Origin: Bacteroidales bacterium UBA3143
Lineage (GTDB): Bacteria > Bacteroidota > Bacteroidia > Bacteroidales > Dysgonomonadaceae
Length of the DNA stretch: 10,072 bases
Assembly: GCA_002364735.1 (NCBI GenBank)
Contig: DEZB01000072.1
Location: 1-10,072 of the forward strand
Direction of reading: 5' to 3'
Part shown: positions 1 through 6,383 of the stretch, piece after piece
How positions within the stretch are numbered: position 1 is the stretch's first letter
Layout: each line of letters begins with the position of its first letter
Made by a program: the position numbers and the translations under genes
The notes under the pieces: model-generated
Told to the model about the DNA's origin: nothing
The model's input: the letters and a program-made list of their open reading frames with translations, nothing else
Database searches by the model: none

Positions 1-49
1 AATTTTTGTCATGTACTAAACGTTTCTATTCATAAAAACATTAGATACA

Positions 50-84
50 AAAAAGGTCAGCCTATTTATTAGGCTGACCTTTTT
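50..84. terminator. Bidirectional intrinsic terminator downstream of the peptide transporter gene
   Basis: A near-perfect inverted repeat: GGTCAGCCTA (55-64) pairs with TAGGCTGACC (70-79) around a 5-nt loop. It is flanked by an A-run (50-54) and a T-run (80-84), so the stem can extend to 15 bp. The A/T flanks give a U-tract on either strand. It lies 23 bp past the stop of the leftward transporter gene and should end that transcript. It could also stop a rightward transcript entering from outside the window. This is read directly from the sequence. Confidence 0.93.
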
Positions 85-107
85 CTATTATCAAATGTTG
101 TTGTTTT

Positions 108-1646
108 TTATTTTGCAACCCGTTCAAGCCACTTCAGCATAAACAACATTGTAAACATCGAGATGAGACATGCAGCTACAAACACGCTCCATGTTGCCCA
201 AATGGGTAAGCTCTTGTAGAAGATAGTTCCAAATATCAATAATTGATTACCAAGCGCAGTTGCACCCAACCATGCCCCTTGCATAATACCTTGATATTGT
301 GGAGGAGCAACTTTCGAAACAAATGATAACCCTAAGGGGCTAATGAATAACTCGGCAACTGTTAGTATAAAGTATGTTCCAATCAGCAACATGGGAGTAA
401 CCCTTGCAGCATCACTAAGTCCGCCCATAGCTGTAACTTCTGAAGCATTTGGCAAGTTTATAGATCCTAAAGCCATTATACCAAAAGCGCTTGCTGCAAT
501 TCCCATACCAATAGCAATTTTTTTAGGCGTTGAAGGCTCCATGCCTCTTGCTCTTAGCCAGCCAAACAGACCAATAATTATTGGTGTAAGAAAGACCACA
601 AAGAATGGATTGAAGAATTGGAATATCTCTGCACCCTGTATGCTTGTAAATCCTAAATCGAAATTAATCATGCTAAGATTCGTATAATCTTTTGCAAAGA
701 AGGTGAGTGTTACCCCGTTTTGGTGGAATGAGAACCAAAAGAAAATAACAACAGCAAATACTGAAAACAGCGCATATAGTCTTTGACGAACTTCCGCTTT
801 ATCCATTTCTACTATTGCAACTTCATCAACAGATGTATCTTGAATTACTTTATGAGCTGGATCGGGAAGACTTTTCTTGTTTATTATAAATATAACTACT
901 GAGATTAACATAGCAATGATGGCAACAGCAAATGCATAATGAAAACCAGTGTTGAAAACATTTAGGTAATCATTGGCGAAAGCGGTTAAATCAGTTGGAG
1001 CTACTGCGCTAACTTCGGTGGACAAATTTGCAAAACGTGTGGTTGCTTCGGGGGTTATAGTCCCTTTTATAAATTGGTGACACAGTGCAGGCAAGTCTGA
1101 GTTATATGCAAAACCATTGCGTTGTACCCACCAGTTGCGAATACCTACTGCAAGAAGAGGAGCAAAAAGTGCACCTATATTAATAAACATATAAAATATC
1201 TGAAAGCCTGTGTCTCGCTTGTCTGCATATTTTGGGTTATCGTACATTTGGCCAACAACTGCTTGTAGGTTACCTTTAAACAATCCATTACCAAACGCAA
1301 TAACAAAAAGACCAATACAAGTAAGCGTTAGATAAAGAGCAAAATTAGGAACAGGTGTTGGTGTAGGGATTGCAATTAATACATAACCAACCGTCATCAA
1401 AATCAGACCTGTTAAAATGGTTCCCTTGTACTTTTTAGTTTTATCGGCAATAAGACCTCCTGCCAAAGCAAGAAGATAAATTAATGCATAAAATATAGAA
1501 TAAATAATGGTTGCTGGAGTTTCTTCCAAACCAAACTTTGACATAAGAAATAGCGAGAGTATCGCCATCATTATGTAAAATCCGAAGCGTTCGCCCATAT
1601 TTGATAGAGCAGCTCCAATTAATCCTTTAGGATGATTTTTAAACAT
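108..1646 (-). CDS. POT/PTR-family (MFS) proton-coupled di-/tripeptide transporter
   Basis: A 512-residue inner-membrane protein of the proton-dependent oligopeptide transporter family (DtpT/PepT-like), predicted to import di- and tripeptides. Family signatures seen are ERFGFY at residues 19-24, a TM4 lysine in GLFKGN (K124), FYMFINIG at 151-158 (the FYxxINxG motif), W304 in TM7, and E432 in the TM10 block AELFISPLGL. About a dozen hydrophobic helices are visible. Two features depart from the family textbook. The first Glu of ExxER is Asn16 (NMGER), and residue 27, where characterised members have an Arg, is Met. There is also a long polar segment of about 65 residues (168-233) between helices 5 and 6. 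The start ATG at 1644-1646 fits the family N-terminus. The gene is monocistronic, between its own terminator and a divergent spacer. The family call is secure; substrate and coupling are inferred. Confidence 0.93.
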   Translation of the reverse strand: MFKNHPKGLIGAALSNMGERFGFYIMMAILSLFLMSKFGLEETPATIIYSIFYALIYLLALAGGLIADKTKKYKGTILTGLILMTVGYVLIAIPTPTPVPNFALYLTLTCIGLFVIAFGNGLFKGNLQAVVGQMYDNPKYADKRDTGFQIFYMFINIGALFAPLLAVGIRNWWVQRNGFAYNSDLPALCHQFIKGTITPEATTRFANLSTEVSAVAPTDLTAFANDYLNVFNTGFHYAFAVAIIAMLISVVIFIINKKSLPDPAHKVIQDTSVDEVAIVEMDKAEVRQRLYALFSVFAVVIFFWFSFHQNGVTLTFFAKDYTNLSMINFDLGFTSIQGAEIFQFFNPFFVVFLTPIIIGLFGWLRARGMEPSTPKKIAIGMGIAASAFGIMALGSINLPNASEVTAMGGLSDAARVTPMLLIGTYFILTVAELFISPLGLSFVSKVAPPQYQGIMQGAWLGATALGNQLLIFGTIFYKSLPIWATWSVFVAACLISMFTMLFMLKWLERVAK

Positions 1647-1827
1647 AGATTGTGACTTAATGGGTTAGTAATTATGTAAATATCTATTTTATGTAATCTT
1701 TTAAGCAGATGCTTCTTCCAATTTGCTTATAAAAGCAGGTGTTTCGAATAGGGATAGTGCATTAATGAACTTAGCTTTATTTCTTATCTAACACAGAGCA
1801 ATAAATAGTTCTTTAAATTATCGCTTG

Positions 1828-1835
1828 CAAATATA
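1828..1835 (-). promoter_or_regulatory. Candidate -7 box for the peptide transporter gene
   Basis: Read on the minus strand this is TATATTTG, followed by CAAGCG. It matches the Bacteroidota primary sigma factor -7 consensus TAnnTTTG. I see no clear TTG -33 box about 20 nt further upstream. If used, transcription would start near 1822, leaving a 5' UTR of about 175 nt, long for this phylum. That UTR contains short alternating AAGCA/TGCTT segments (1703-1737). Confidence 0.45.
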
Positions 1836-2078
1836 AAAACATTTTAATGATTTACCCTTAAAACCCCCTACTCTATTTACTTAATAGTTTAGCATAAACT
1901 TTTTTTAAATGAAGTAATTCTTGAATAGGAGTTTTCATTTATAAATGAGAGCGCATCCTCTAATTTTTCTCCAAAAAGTCATGTATGGACAAAAAGACAA
2001 GTTATTTTCTTTTTCACCTTAGAATTACCAAAAAATATAGTCCGAAAGTTTTACAACTCATTATAACATGTCTAAAAG
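1836..2078. other. Divergent spacer without recognised genes
   Basis: This is the AT-rich middle of the 714-bp region between the transporter gene and the aromatic operon. I find no ORF with plausible coding character on either strand and no tRNA-like fold. Only the flanking parts carry interpretable signals: the transporter promoter at its left edge, and repeats, promoter and attenuator of the aromatic operon to its right. Confidence 0.6.
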
Positions 2079-2109
2079 AAGTTTTTTGAGCACTTATAAA
2101 AGTTTTTTG
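2079..2109 (+). repeat. Direct repeat AAGTTTTTTG, two copies 21 bp apart, upstream of the aromatic operon promoter
   Basis: Identical 10-bp copies lie at 2079-2088 and 2100-2109. Their starts are 21 bp apart, about two helical turns, which places both on the same DNA face. A weaker related stretch, AAGTTTT, sits at 2046-2052. The second copy ends about 10 bp before the proposed -33 box. They could be activator or repressor half-sites, or an AT-rich upstream element. Chance in AT-rich DNA is also possible. Confidence 0.35.
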
Positions 2110-2119
2110 TCACATTTTG

Positions 2120-2150
2120 TTGTTGTAAATAAAAAAAAGGGTTACATTTG
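2120..2150 (+). promoter_or_regulatory. Bacteroidota-type promoter of the Phe/Tyr operon
   Basis: TACATTTG at 2143-2150 is a perfect match to the -7 consensus TAnnTTTG. A TTG at 2120-2122 lies 20 nt upstream, within the usual spacing for the -33 element. Another TTG at 2123-2125 is an alternative. Transcription would start near 2155-2158, about 20 nt before the leader ORF, and would include the whole attenuator. This position is independent support that the leader ORF is transcribed. Confidence 0.7.
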
Positions 2151-2177
2151 CGTTCGTAATCTGAAAAAGACTATTAA

Positions 2178-2234
2178 TTGAAGCATCAAAATTTTACATA
2201 CTCATTCTTTTTTTACTTTTACTTTACCAAGTAA
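2178..2234 (+). CDS. Phe/Tyr-rich leader peptide of the aromatic amino acid operon (attenuator sensor)
   Basis: An 18-codon ORF with a TTG start (2178-2180) and TAA stop (2232-2234) encodes MKHQNFTYSFFFYFYFTK. Six codons are Phe and three are Tyr, so half the peptide is aromatic. The run FFFYFYF occupies codons 10-16, directly before the stop. An in-frame TAA (2175-2177) abuts the TTG, so no longer ORF exists in this frame. tgt in this same window also appears to start with TTG. The peptide closely resembles Escherichia coli PheL in length, MKH start and Phe runs; that comparison is from memory and is probably convergent. Its likely role is not the product itself. A ribosome that stalls on Phe or Tyr codons when charged tRNA is scarce would decide the fold of the RNA downstream. 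The ORF has no obvious Shine-Dalgarno, as usual in this phylum. Confidence 0.88.
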   Translation: MKHQNFTYSFFFYFYFTK

Positions 2235-2295
2235 GACAGGATTGAATATGCAAAAATGAAAAAATAATCATACAACATACTATTTAAATCCTGTC
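2235..2295 (+). promoter_or_regulatory. Antiterminator pairing of the Phe/Tyr attenuator
   Basis: GACAGGATT (2235-2243), beginning one base after the leader stop codon, is exactly complementary to AATCCTGTC (2287-2295). AATA (2245-2248) with TATT (2281-2284) can extend the helix past a small internal loop. The downstream partner is also the 5' arm of the terminator hairpin, so the two folds exclude each other. A ribosome at the leader stop would cover 2235-2243 and let the terminator form. One stalled on the Phe/Tyr codons would leave it free and favour read-through into pheA. The complementarity is seen in the sequence; the mechanism is inferred from classical leader-peptide attenuation. Confidence 0.83.
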
Positions 2296-2319
2296 GAATA
2301 TAAACGACAGGATTTTTTT
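2286..2319 (+). terminator. Attenuator terminator upstream of pheA
   Basis: AAATCCTGTCG (2286-2296) and CGACAGGATTT (2305-2315) form an uninterrupted 11-bp stem with an 8-nt loop (AATATAAA). A run of seven T (2313-2319) follows. It sits 41 nt before the pheA start and 51 nt after the leader stop. A factor-independent terminator between a promoter and its operon, sharing one arm with an alternative helix, is the defining mark of an attenuator. Confidence 0.92.
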
Positions 2320-2360
2320 ATTTAAAGCTAAAAATACAAACAGTAGACATCACACAAACG

Positions 2361-3221
2361 ATGAAAAAAGTAGCCATACAAGGAGGTTTAGGAGCCTATC
2401 ACGAAATTGCAGCACGAAATTACTTTTCTGATGATGAATTAACCATCTTACCATGCTTGACTTTTCGTGATATTTTCGATGAAGCAAAAAAAGATCCTTC
2501 ACTTATAGGCGTCATGGCCATTGAAAATACAATTGCTGGGGGGTTACTCCCAAACCACGATTTGCTCAAAATAAATGATTTATGGATAGTGGGAGAACAC
2601 AAATTGCGTATCTCACATTGTTTGGCTGCACTCCCAGGTCAGAAGTTGAAAGATATAAAAGAAGTAACATCTCACCCAATGGCATTAATGCAATGCGATG
2701 ACTATCTGGATACGATGCCTTGGGCAAAAGTTGTTGAGCACGAAGACACAGCACTTGCTGCCAAAGATATTTCACATGGCAATCTGTTAGGCGTCGCAGC
2801 CATTTGCAGTAGTTACGCAGCAGAGCTTTACAACTTAGAAGTCTTGGCATCGGGTATTGAGACAAACAAACGCAACTTTACTCGTTTTCTAATTTTAGCG
2901 CACAAACATATGTTGCCCGAATTACAGAAAAACAATAACATCAATAAATCTTCCTTAGTTTTTGTATTGCCACATAGCGAAGGTAGTCTCTCTCGCGTGC
3001 TATCTGTATTATCGTTTTACAGCATTAACTTAACCCGTATTCAGTCGCTCCCCATTATTGGTCGCGAGTGGGAATACCAATTTTATATCGACCTTTCATT
3101 TACTGATTACCACAGATACAAACAATCCATAGAAGCAATTATGCCACTTGTAGCAGATTTAAAAATATTAGGCGAATATAAAAAGGGAAAAAATTTGGAC
3201 ATTGAAAATAACAATATATGA
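2361..3221 (+). CDS. pheA: Prephenate dehydratase with C-terminal ACT domain
   Basis: A 286-residue cytosolic enzyme that converts prephenate to phenylpyruvate, the committed step to Phe. The catalytic PDT domain covers about residues 3-180, with the ENT motif at 55-57 (family: ENS/ENT) and the catalytic T-R-F at 174-176. The ACT domain covers about 198-272 and should bind Phe as feedback inhibitor. The family GALV site appears as GSLS (208-211), and the ESRP site appears as QSLP (228-231), followed by IIGREWEYQFY. There is no N-terminal chorismate mutase, unlike the P-protein of enterobacteria; here that activity is fused to the DAHP synthase two genes downstream. It is the first gene of the operon, after the attenuator. 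Its stop overlaps the next start as ATGA at 3218-3221, indicating translational coupling. Confidence 0.95.
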   Translation: MKKVAIQGGLGAYHEIAARNYFSDDELTILPCLTFRDIFDEAKKDPSLIGVMAIENTIAGGLLPNHDLLKINDLWIVGEHKLRISHCLAALPGQKLKDIKEVTSHPMALMQCDDYLDTMPWAKVVEHEDTALAAKDISHGNLLGVAAICSSYAAELYNLEVLASGIETNKRNFTRFLILAHKHMLPELQKNNNINKSSLVFVLPHSEGSLSRVLSVLSFYSINLTRIQSLPIIGREWEYQFYIDLSFTDYHRYKQSIEAIMPLVADLKILGEYKKGKNLDIENNNI

Positions 3222-4399
3222 AACAAAATGATTTTATAGAACCCGCTGAACACATCAAAAGCATTTCGGAATACTACTTTTCTGTTAAACTACAGGAGGT
3301 AGCAAGAATGAATGCCGAAGGCAAAAATGTAATCAGCCTGGGTGTAGGTAGCCCCGATCTTCCTCCATCAGAATATGTTGTGGAAGAATTATGCAGAGTT
3401 GCATCTTGCAATGATGTACATGGTTATCAGCCATACACTGGCATACCTGAACTGAAGAAAGCGTACGCTGAATGGTATGAAAGATGGTATAATGTAGCAT
3501 TGAAAACTTCAGAAGTTTTACCGCTCATTGGTTCTAAAGAAGGCATCATGCACATTTCATTGGCATTTTTAAATGTTGGAGATGGCGTATTGGTTCCCAA
3601 CCCAGGTTATCCAACGTATACATCTGTATCAAAACTACTACGTGCCAATGTTATAACTTACGATCTGTTGGAATCAGACAATTGGATACCTGATTTTGAG
3701 GCCCTTGAGCAAATGGATTTATCAGGCGTAAAACTAATGTGGGTAAACTATCCTAATATGCCAACTGGATCAAATGCATCTTATGAGCTATTGGAAAGGC
3801 TGGTTGCATTTGGTAAAAAACATTCTATTGTTATTTGTCACGACAACCCTTATAGCTTTATCCTTACCGATAAGCCAAGAAGTATCCTGCAAATTGAAGG
3901 AGCAAAAGATATCTGTATAGAACTAAACTCTATGAGCAAATCGCACAACATGGCTGGGTGGCGCATGGGAATGCTTGCTTCTAACGAGCAGTTTGTGAAG
4001 TGGGTATTGAAAGTGAAAAGCAATTTCGACAGTGGTCAATTCAAACCCATGCAAATGGCAGCAATCAAAGCACTTGCTACTCCAAAACAATGGCACGACA
4101 ACATGAATTTGCTTTATGAACAACGACGCATTTGGGCTTTCAAAATCATGACCCTTTTGGATTGTAAGTTCGATAATGATCAAGTAGGTCTTTTTGTTTG
4201 GGCTAAAATACCCGATTATGAAAAGGGAAGCGAAGAGTTGATAAATGATATATTAGAACATGCTCGTGTATTTATAACACCAGGATTTATTTTTGGAAGT
4301 AACGGTGAAAGATATATTCGAATTTCATTGGGCAGTTCGGCCACAAAGATTAAAGAGGCATATGAAAGAATTGCCGATTATTTAGTTAGTAGAAAGTAA
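3218..4399 (+). CDS. PLP-dependent class I/II aminotransferase, probably the aromatic transaminase of the operon
   Basis: A 393-residue fold-type I aminotransferase. The PLP-binding lysine is K241 in SMSKSHNMAGWRMG. Other family residues seen are N180 in NYPNMPTG, D209 and Y212 in CHDNPYS (pyridoxal nitrogen and O3' contacts), R249, and R368 in YIRIS, which should bind the substrate carboxylate. The length is normal for the family. The ATG overlaps the pheA stop. The nearest families by motif include aspartate/aromatic and LL-diaminopimelate-type aminotransferases, so sequence alone does not fix the substrate. Being between pheA and the DAHP synthase gene and upstream of tyrA, it most likely performs the last step, phenylpyruvate to Phe and 4-hydroxyphenylpyruvate to Tyr, with glutamate as donor. 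Prephenate-to-arogenate transamination is the main alternative. Confidence 0.88.
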   Translation: MKQNDFIEPAEHIKSISEYYFSVKLQEVARMNAEGKNVISLGVGSPDLPPSEYVVEELCRVASCNDVHGYQPYTGIPELKKAYAEWYERWYNVALKTSEVLPLIGSKEGIMHISLAFLNVGDGVLVPNPGYPTYTSVSKLLRANVITYDLLESDNWIPDFEALEQMDLSGVKLMWVNYPNMPTGSNASYELLERLVAFGKKHSIVICHDNPYSFILTDKPRSILQIEGAKDICIELNSMSKSHNMAGWRMGMLASNEQFVKWVLKVKSNFDSGQFKPMQMAAIKALATPKQWHDNMNLLYEQRRIWAFKIMTLLDCKFDNDQVGLFVWAKIPDYEKGSEELINDILEHARVFITPGFIFGSNGERYIRISLGSSATKIKEAYERIADYLVSRK

Positions 4400-4417
4400 C
4401 ATTTTAAGACATTAGTC

Positions 4418-5521
4418 ATGAAAATAGAATCAATATTATTGCCCGGTGTGGACGAAAAGCGACCACTTATTATATCGGGACCATGTAGTGCAGAGACAGA
4501 AGAACAGGTAATGGAAGTGGCTAAGGAATTAGCTGCTAATGGAGTCAAAATATTTAGAGCTGGCGTTTGGAAACCTCGCACAAAACCAGGAGGCTTTGAA
4601 GGTATTGGCATTCCTGCACTTAAGTGGTTACAACGCGTAAAGAAAGAAACTGGTATGTATGTGGCCACGGAAGTTGCCACCGAAAAGCATGTTTACGAAG
4701 CACTCAAACATGGTATTGATATGCTTTGGATTGGTGCGCGCACAACTGCCAACCCTTTTGCAGTGCAAGAAATTGCAGATACCTTGCAGGGTGTTGATAT
4801 GCCCATCCTTATCAAAAATCCAGTTAATGCTGATTTGGAGCTTTGGGTTGGAGCATTCGAACGTTTAAACAACGCAGGAATCACCCGACTGGGTGCCATT
4901 CATCGTGGATTTAGCACTTCAGATAAAAACATTTACCGCAACATGCCTCAATGGCACATACCCATCGAGCTGAAAAGACGTTTCCCCGATTTGCCAATAC
5001 TTTGCGATCCAAGCCATATTGGTGGCGTGCGAAATCTTATCAAAACCATTTCTCAACAAGCAATGGACTTGAACTTTAAAGGGCTAATCATCGAGTCGCA
5101 TTGTAATCCTGATGATGCTTGGAGTGACAAAGATCAACAAGTGACTCCAACAGAGTTGAAAAAGATACTTCAATCGCTTGTCATTCGCGAAACAGTTCAA
5201 TCAACCGAGGATTTATCTGATTTACGTACACAAATTGACGAAATTGACAATAGCTTGCTTGAGTTACTGAGCAAACGGATGCGCATTTCTCGTGAAATTG
5301 GCACATACAAGATTGAACACAAAATGCCCATTTTGCAAACAGGACGATACAACGATATACTTACCAATAGAATTGACCAAGCTGAAAAAATGGATATGTC
5401 TGGCGGTTTTGCAAAAAAATTTTTGGAAGCAGTTCACGAAGAGTCTGTGCGTCAACAAATGGTTATTATGCAAGCTGATAATCAAAATGGAGATGTAAAC
5501 AATCATCCAGAAAAAGCATAA
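4418..5521 (+). CDS. Bifunctional DAHP synthase (type I-beta) / chorismate mutase (AroQ)
   Basis: A 367-residue fusion. Residues about 1-255 are a type I-beta 3-deoxy-D-arabino-heptulosonate 7-phosphate synthase, joining PEP and erythrose 4-phosphate. Motifs are GPCSAE (21-26), RAGVWKPRT (47-55), KNP (133-135), IHRGF (161-165) and CDPSH (196-200). Putative metal ligands are C23, H200, E226 and D237, with spacing matching that which I recall for Thermotoga maritima DAHP synthase. Residues about 264-350 are an all-helical AroQ mutase. R270, R287, K298, R310 and Q347 fall in register with R11, R28, K39, R51 and Q88 of the E. coli enzyme. There is no N-terminal ACT-like regulatory domain. In the equivalent Porphyromonas gingivalis fusion the mutase domain mediates prephenate feedback, so similar control is likely. 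It starts 18 nt after the aminotransferase stop. A short polar tail follows residue 352. Confidence 0.95.
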   Translation: MKIESILLPGVDEKRPLIISGPCSAETEEQVMEVAKELAANGVKIFRAGVWKPRTKPGGFEGIGIPALKWLQRVKKETGMYVATEVATEKHVYEALKHGIDMLWIGARTTANPFAVQEIADTLQGVDMPILIKNPVNADLELWVGAFERLNNAGITRLGAIHRGFSTSDKNIYRNMPQWHIPIELKRRFPDLPILCDPSHIGGVRNLIKTISQQAMDLNFKGLIIESHCNPDDAWSDKDQQVTPTELKKILQSLVIRETVQSTEDLSDLRTQIDEIDNSLLELLSKRMRISREIGTYKIEHKMPILQTGRYNDILTNRIDQAEKMDMSGGFAKKFLEAVHEESVRQQMVIMQADNQNGDVNNHPEKA

Positions 5522-5567
5522 CAATAGATTAAGTCATAAATACATAAATACGATTGAAAATAAGATA

Positions 5568-6341
5568 ATGAGAATATTAATTGTGGGTGCTGGCAAAATG
5601 GGATCATTCTTTGCCGATTTGTTGAGCTTCGATCACGAAGTAGCTTTGTTGGATATAGACCCTCAGCGATTGCGATTTATATACAATACAGAGCGCATGA
5701 CTAAGCCCGAAGAAGTGAAGGCTTTTAATCCACAGTTGGTGATAAATGCCGCAACGCTTACCTATACAATCAAAGCTTTTAAGTCTATTTTGCCATTTGT
5801 CTCTGAATCTTGTATTCTATCTGATATAGCTTCGGTTAAAACAGAACTTGAAGTTTTTTATGCAGAGATCAAAAGACCTTTTGTTTCCACCCATCCCATG
5901 TTTGGTCCTACATTTGCCAGTCTTAACGACTTAAGCACACAAAGTGCCATCATCATCTCCGAATCAGATCATATGGGAAAAGTGTTTTTTCGTGATCTTT
6001 ACAATCGTATTAAGCTAAATGTGTTTGAATATTCATTCAACGAACACGATGAGACAATAGCCTACTCATTGTCCATACCTTTTGCTTCAACATTGGTCTT
6101 TGCAGCAGTTATGAAACATCAAGATGCACCAGGCACAACCTTCAAGCGTCATTTGAGTTTGGCTGAAGGTCTATTGTCAGAAGATGATTATTTGCTCACA
6201 GAAATATTATTTAACCCTCATACGTCTGGTCAGGTTGAGAAGATCCGTGAAAAGTTGAAAGAGTTGCTGAAAATTATTGATGAGAAAGACAGTGGTAGAA
6301 TGAAAGAGTTTTTAACTCAAGTGAGGAAGAATATAGAGTGA
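5568..6341 (+). CDS. tyrA: Prephenate dehydrogenase
   Basis: A 257-residue NAD(P)-dependent oxidoreductase that converts prephenate to 4-hydroxyphenylpyruvate for Tyr synthesis. An N-terminal Rossmann fold starts at residue 1 with GAGKMG (7-12), followed by an acidic strand end (DID, 29-31). SVK (89-91) and HPMFGP (109-114) are the family's nucleotide and prephenate signatures, and EHD (159-161) supplies the active-site region of the helical C-terminal domain. It is a short stand-alone form without mutase or ACT domain. Direct Tyr feedback is therefore less obvious than in longer TyrA proteins, which fits with control through the leader attenuator and the upstream fusion enzyme. It begins 46 nt after the fusion gene and is the last gene of the operon. 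Its TGA stop is part of the following repeat array. Confidence 0.93.
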   Translation: MRILIVGAGKMGSFFADLLSFDHEVALLDIDPQRLRFIYNTERMTKPEEVKAFNPQLVINAATLTYTIKAFKSILPFVSESCILSDIASVKTELEVFYAEIKRPFVSTHPMFGPTFASLNDLSTQSAIIISESDHMGKVFFRDLYNRIKLNVFEYSFNEHDETIAYSLSIPFASTLVFAAVMKHQDAPGTTFKRHLSLAEGLLSEDDYLLTEILFNPHTSGQVEKIREKLKELLKIIDEKDSGRMKEFLTQVRKNIE

Positions 6342-6383
6342 GGTATGGGATATGTGGTTATGGGGTTGGGGTTCTGTGAGTGT
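6339..6383 (+). repeat. G/T-rich degenerate heptad array, left arm of the convergent spacer element
   Basis: From the tyrA stop codon onward the plus strand is almost free of C and reads as imperfect 7-mers: GGTATGG, GATATGT, GGTTATG, GGGTTGG, GGTTCTG. TGAGGTATG (6339-6347) is the exact reverse complement of CATACCTCA at 6734-6742 and 6769-6777. GTTATGGGG (6357-6365) is the reverse complement of CCCCATAAC (6706-6714). It is therefore an inverted counterpart of the right arm. Confidence 0.6.

Noticed and set aside
343..687. 114-codon plus-strand ORF opposite the peptide transporter
   Set aside because: It is antisense to a well-supported membrane protein gene and shows no family features of its own.
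2248..2267. Tiny ORFs ATG-CAA-AAA-TGA (2248-2259) and ATG-AAA-AAA-TAA (2256-2267) between attenuator segments 1 and 2
   Set aside because: Two- or three-residue ORFs like these arise readily by chance in A-rich DNA. A ribosome there could affect folding, but nothing else supports translation.
3218..3221. ATGA overlap as a possible frameshift between pheA and the aminotransferase gene
   Set aside because: Both proteins have full-length, intact domains. The overlap is ordinary translational coupling.
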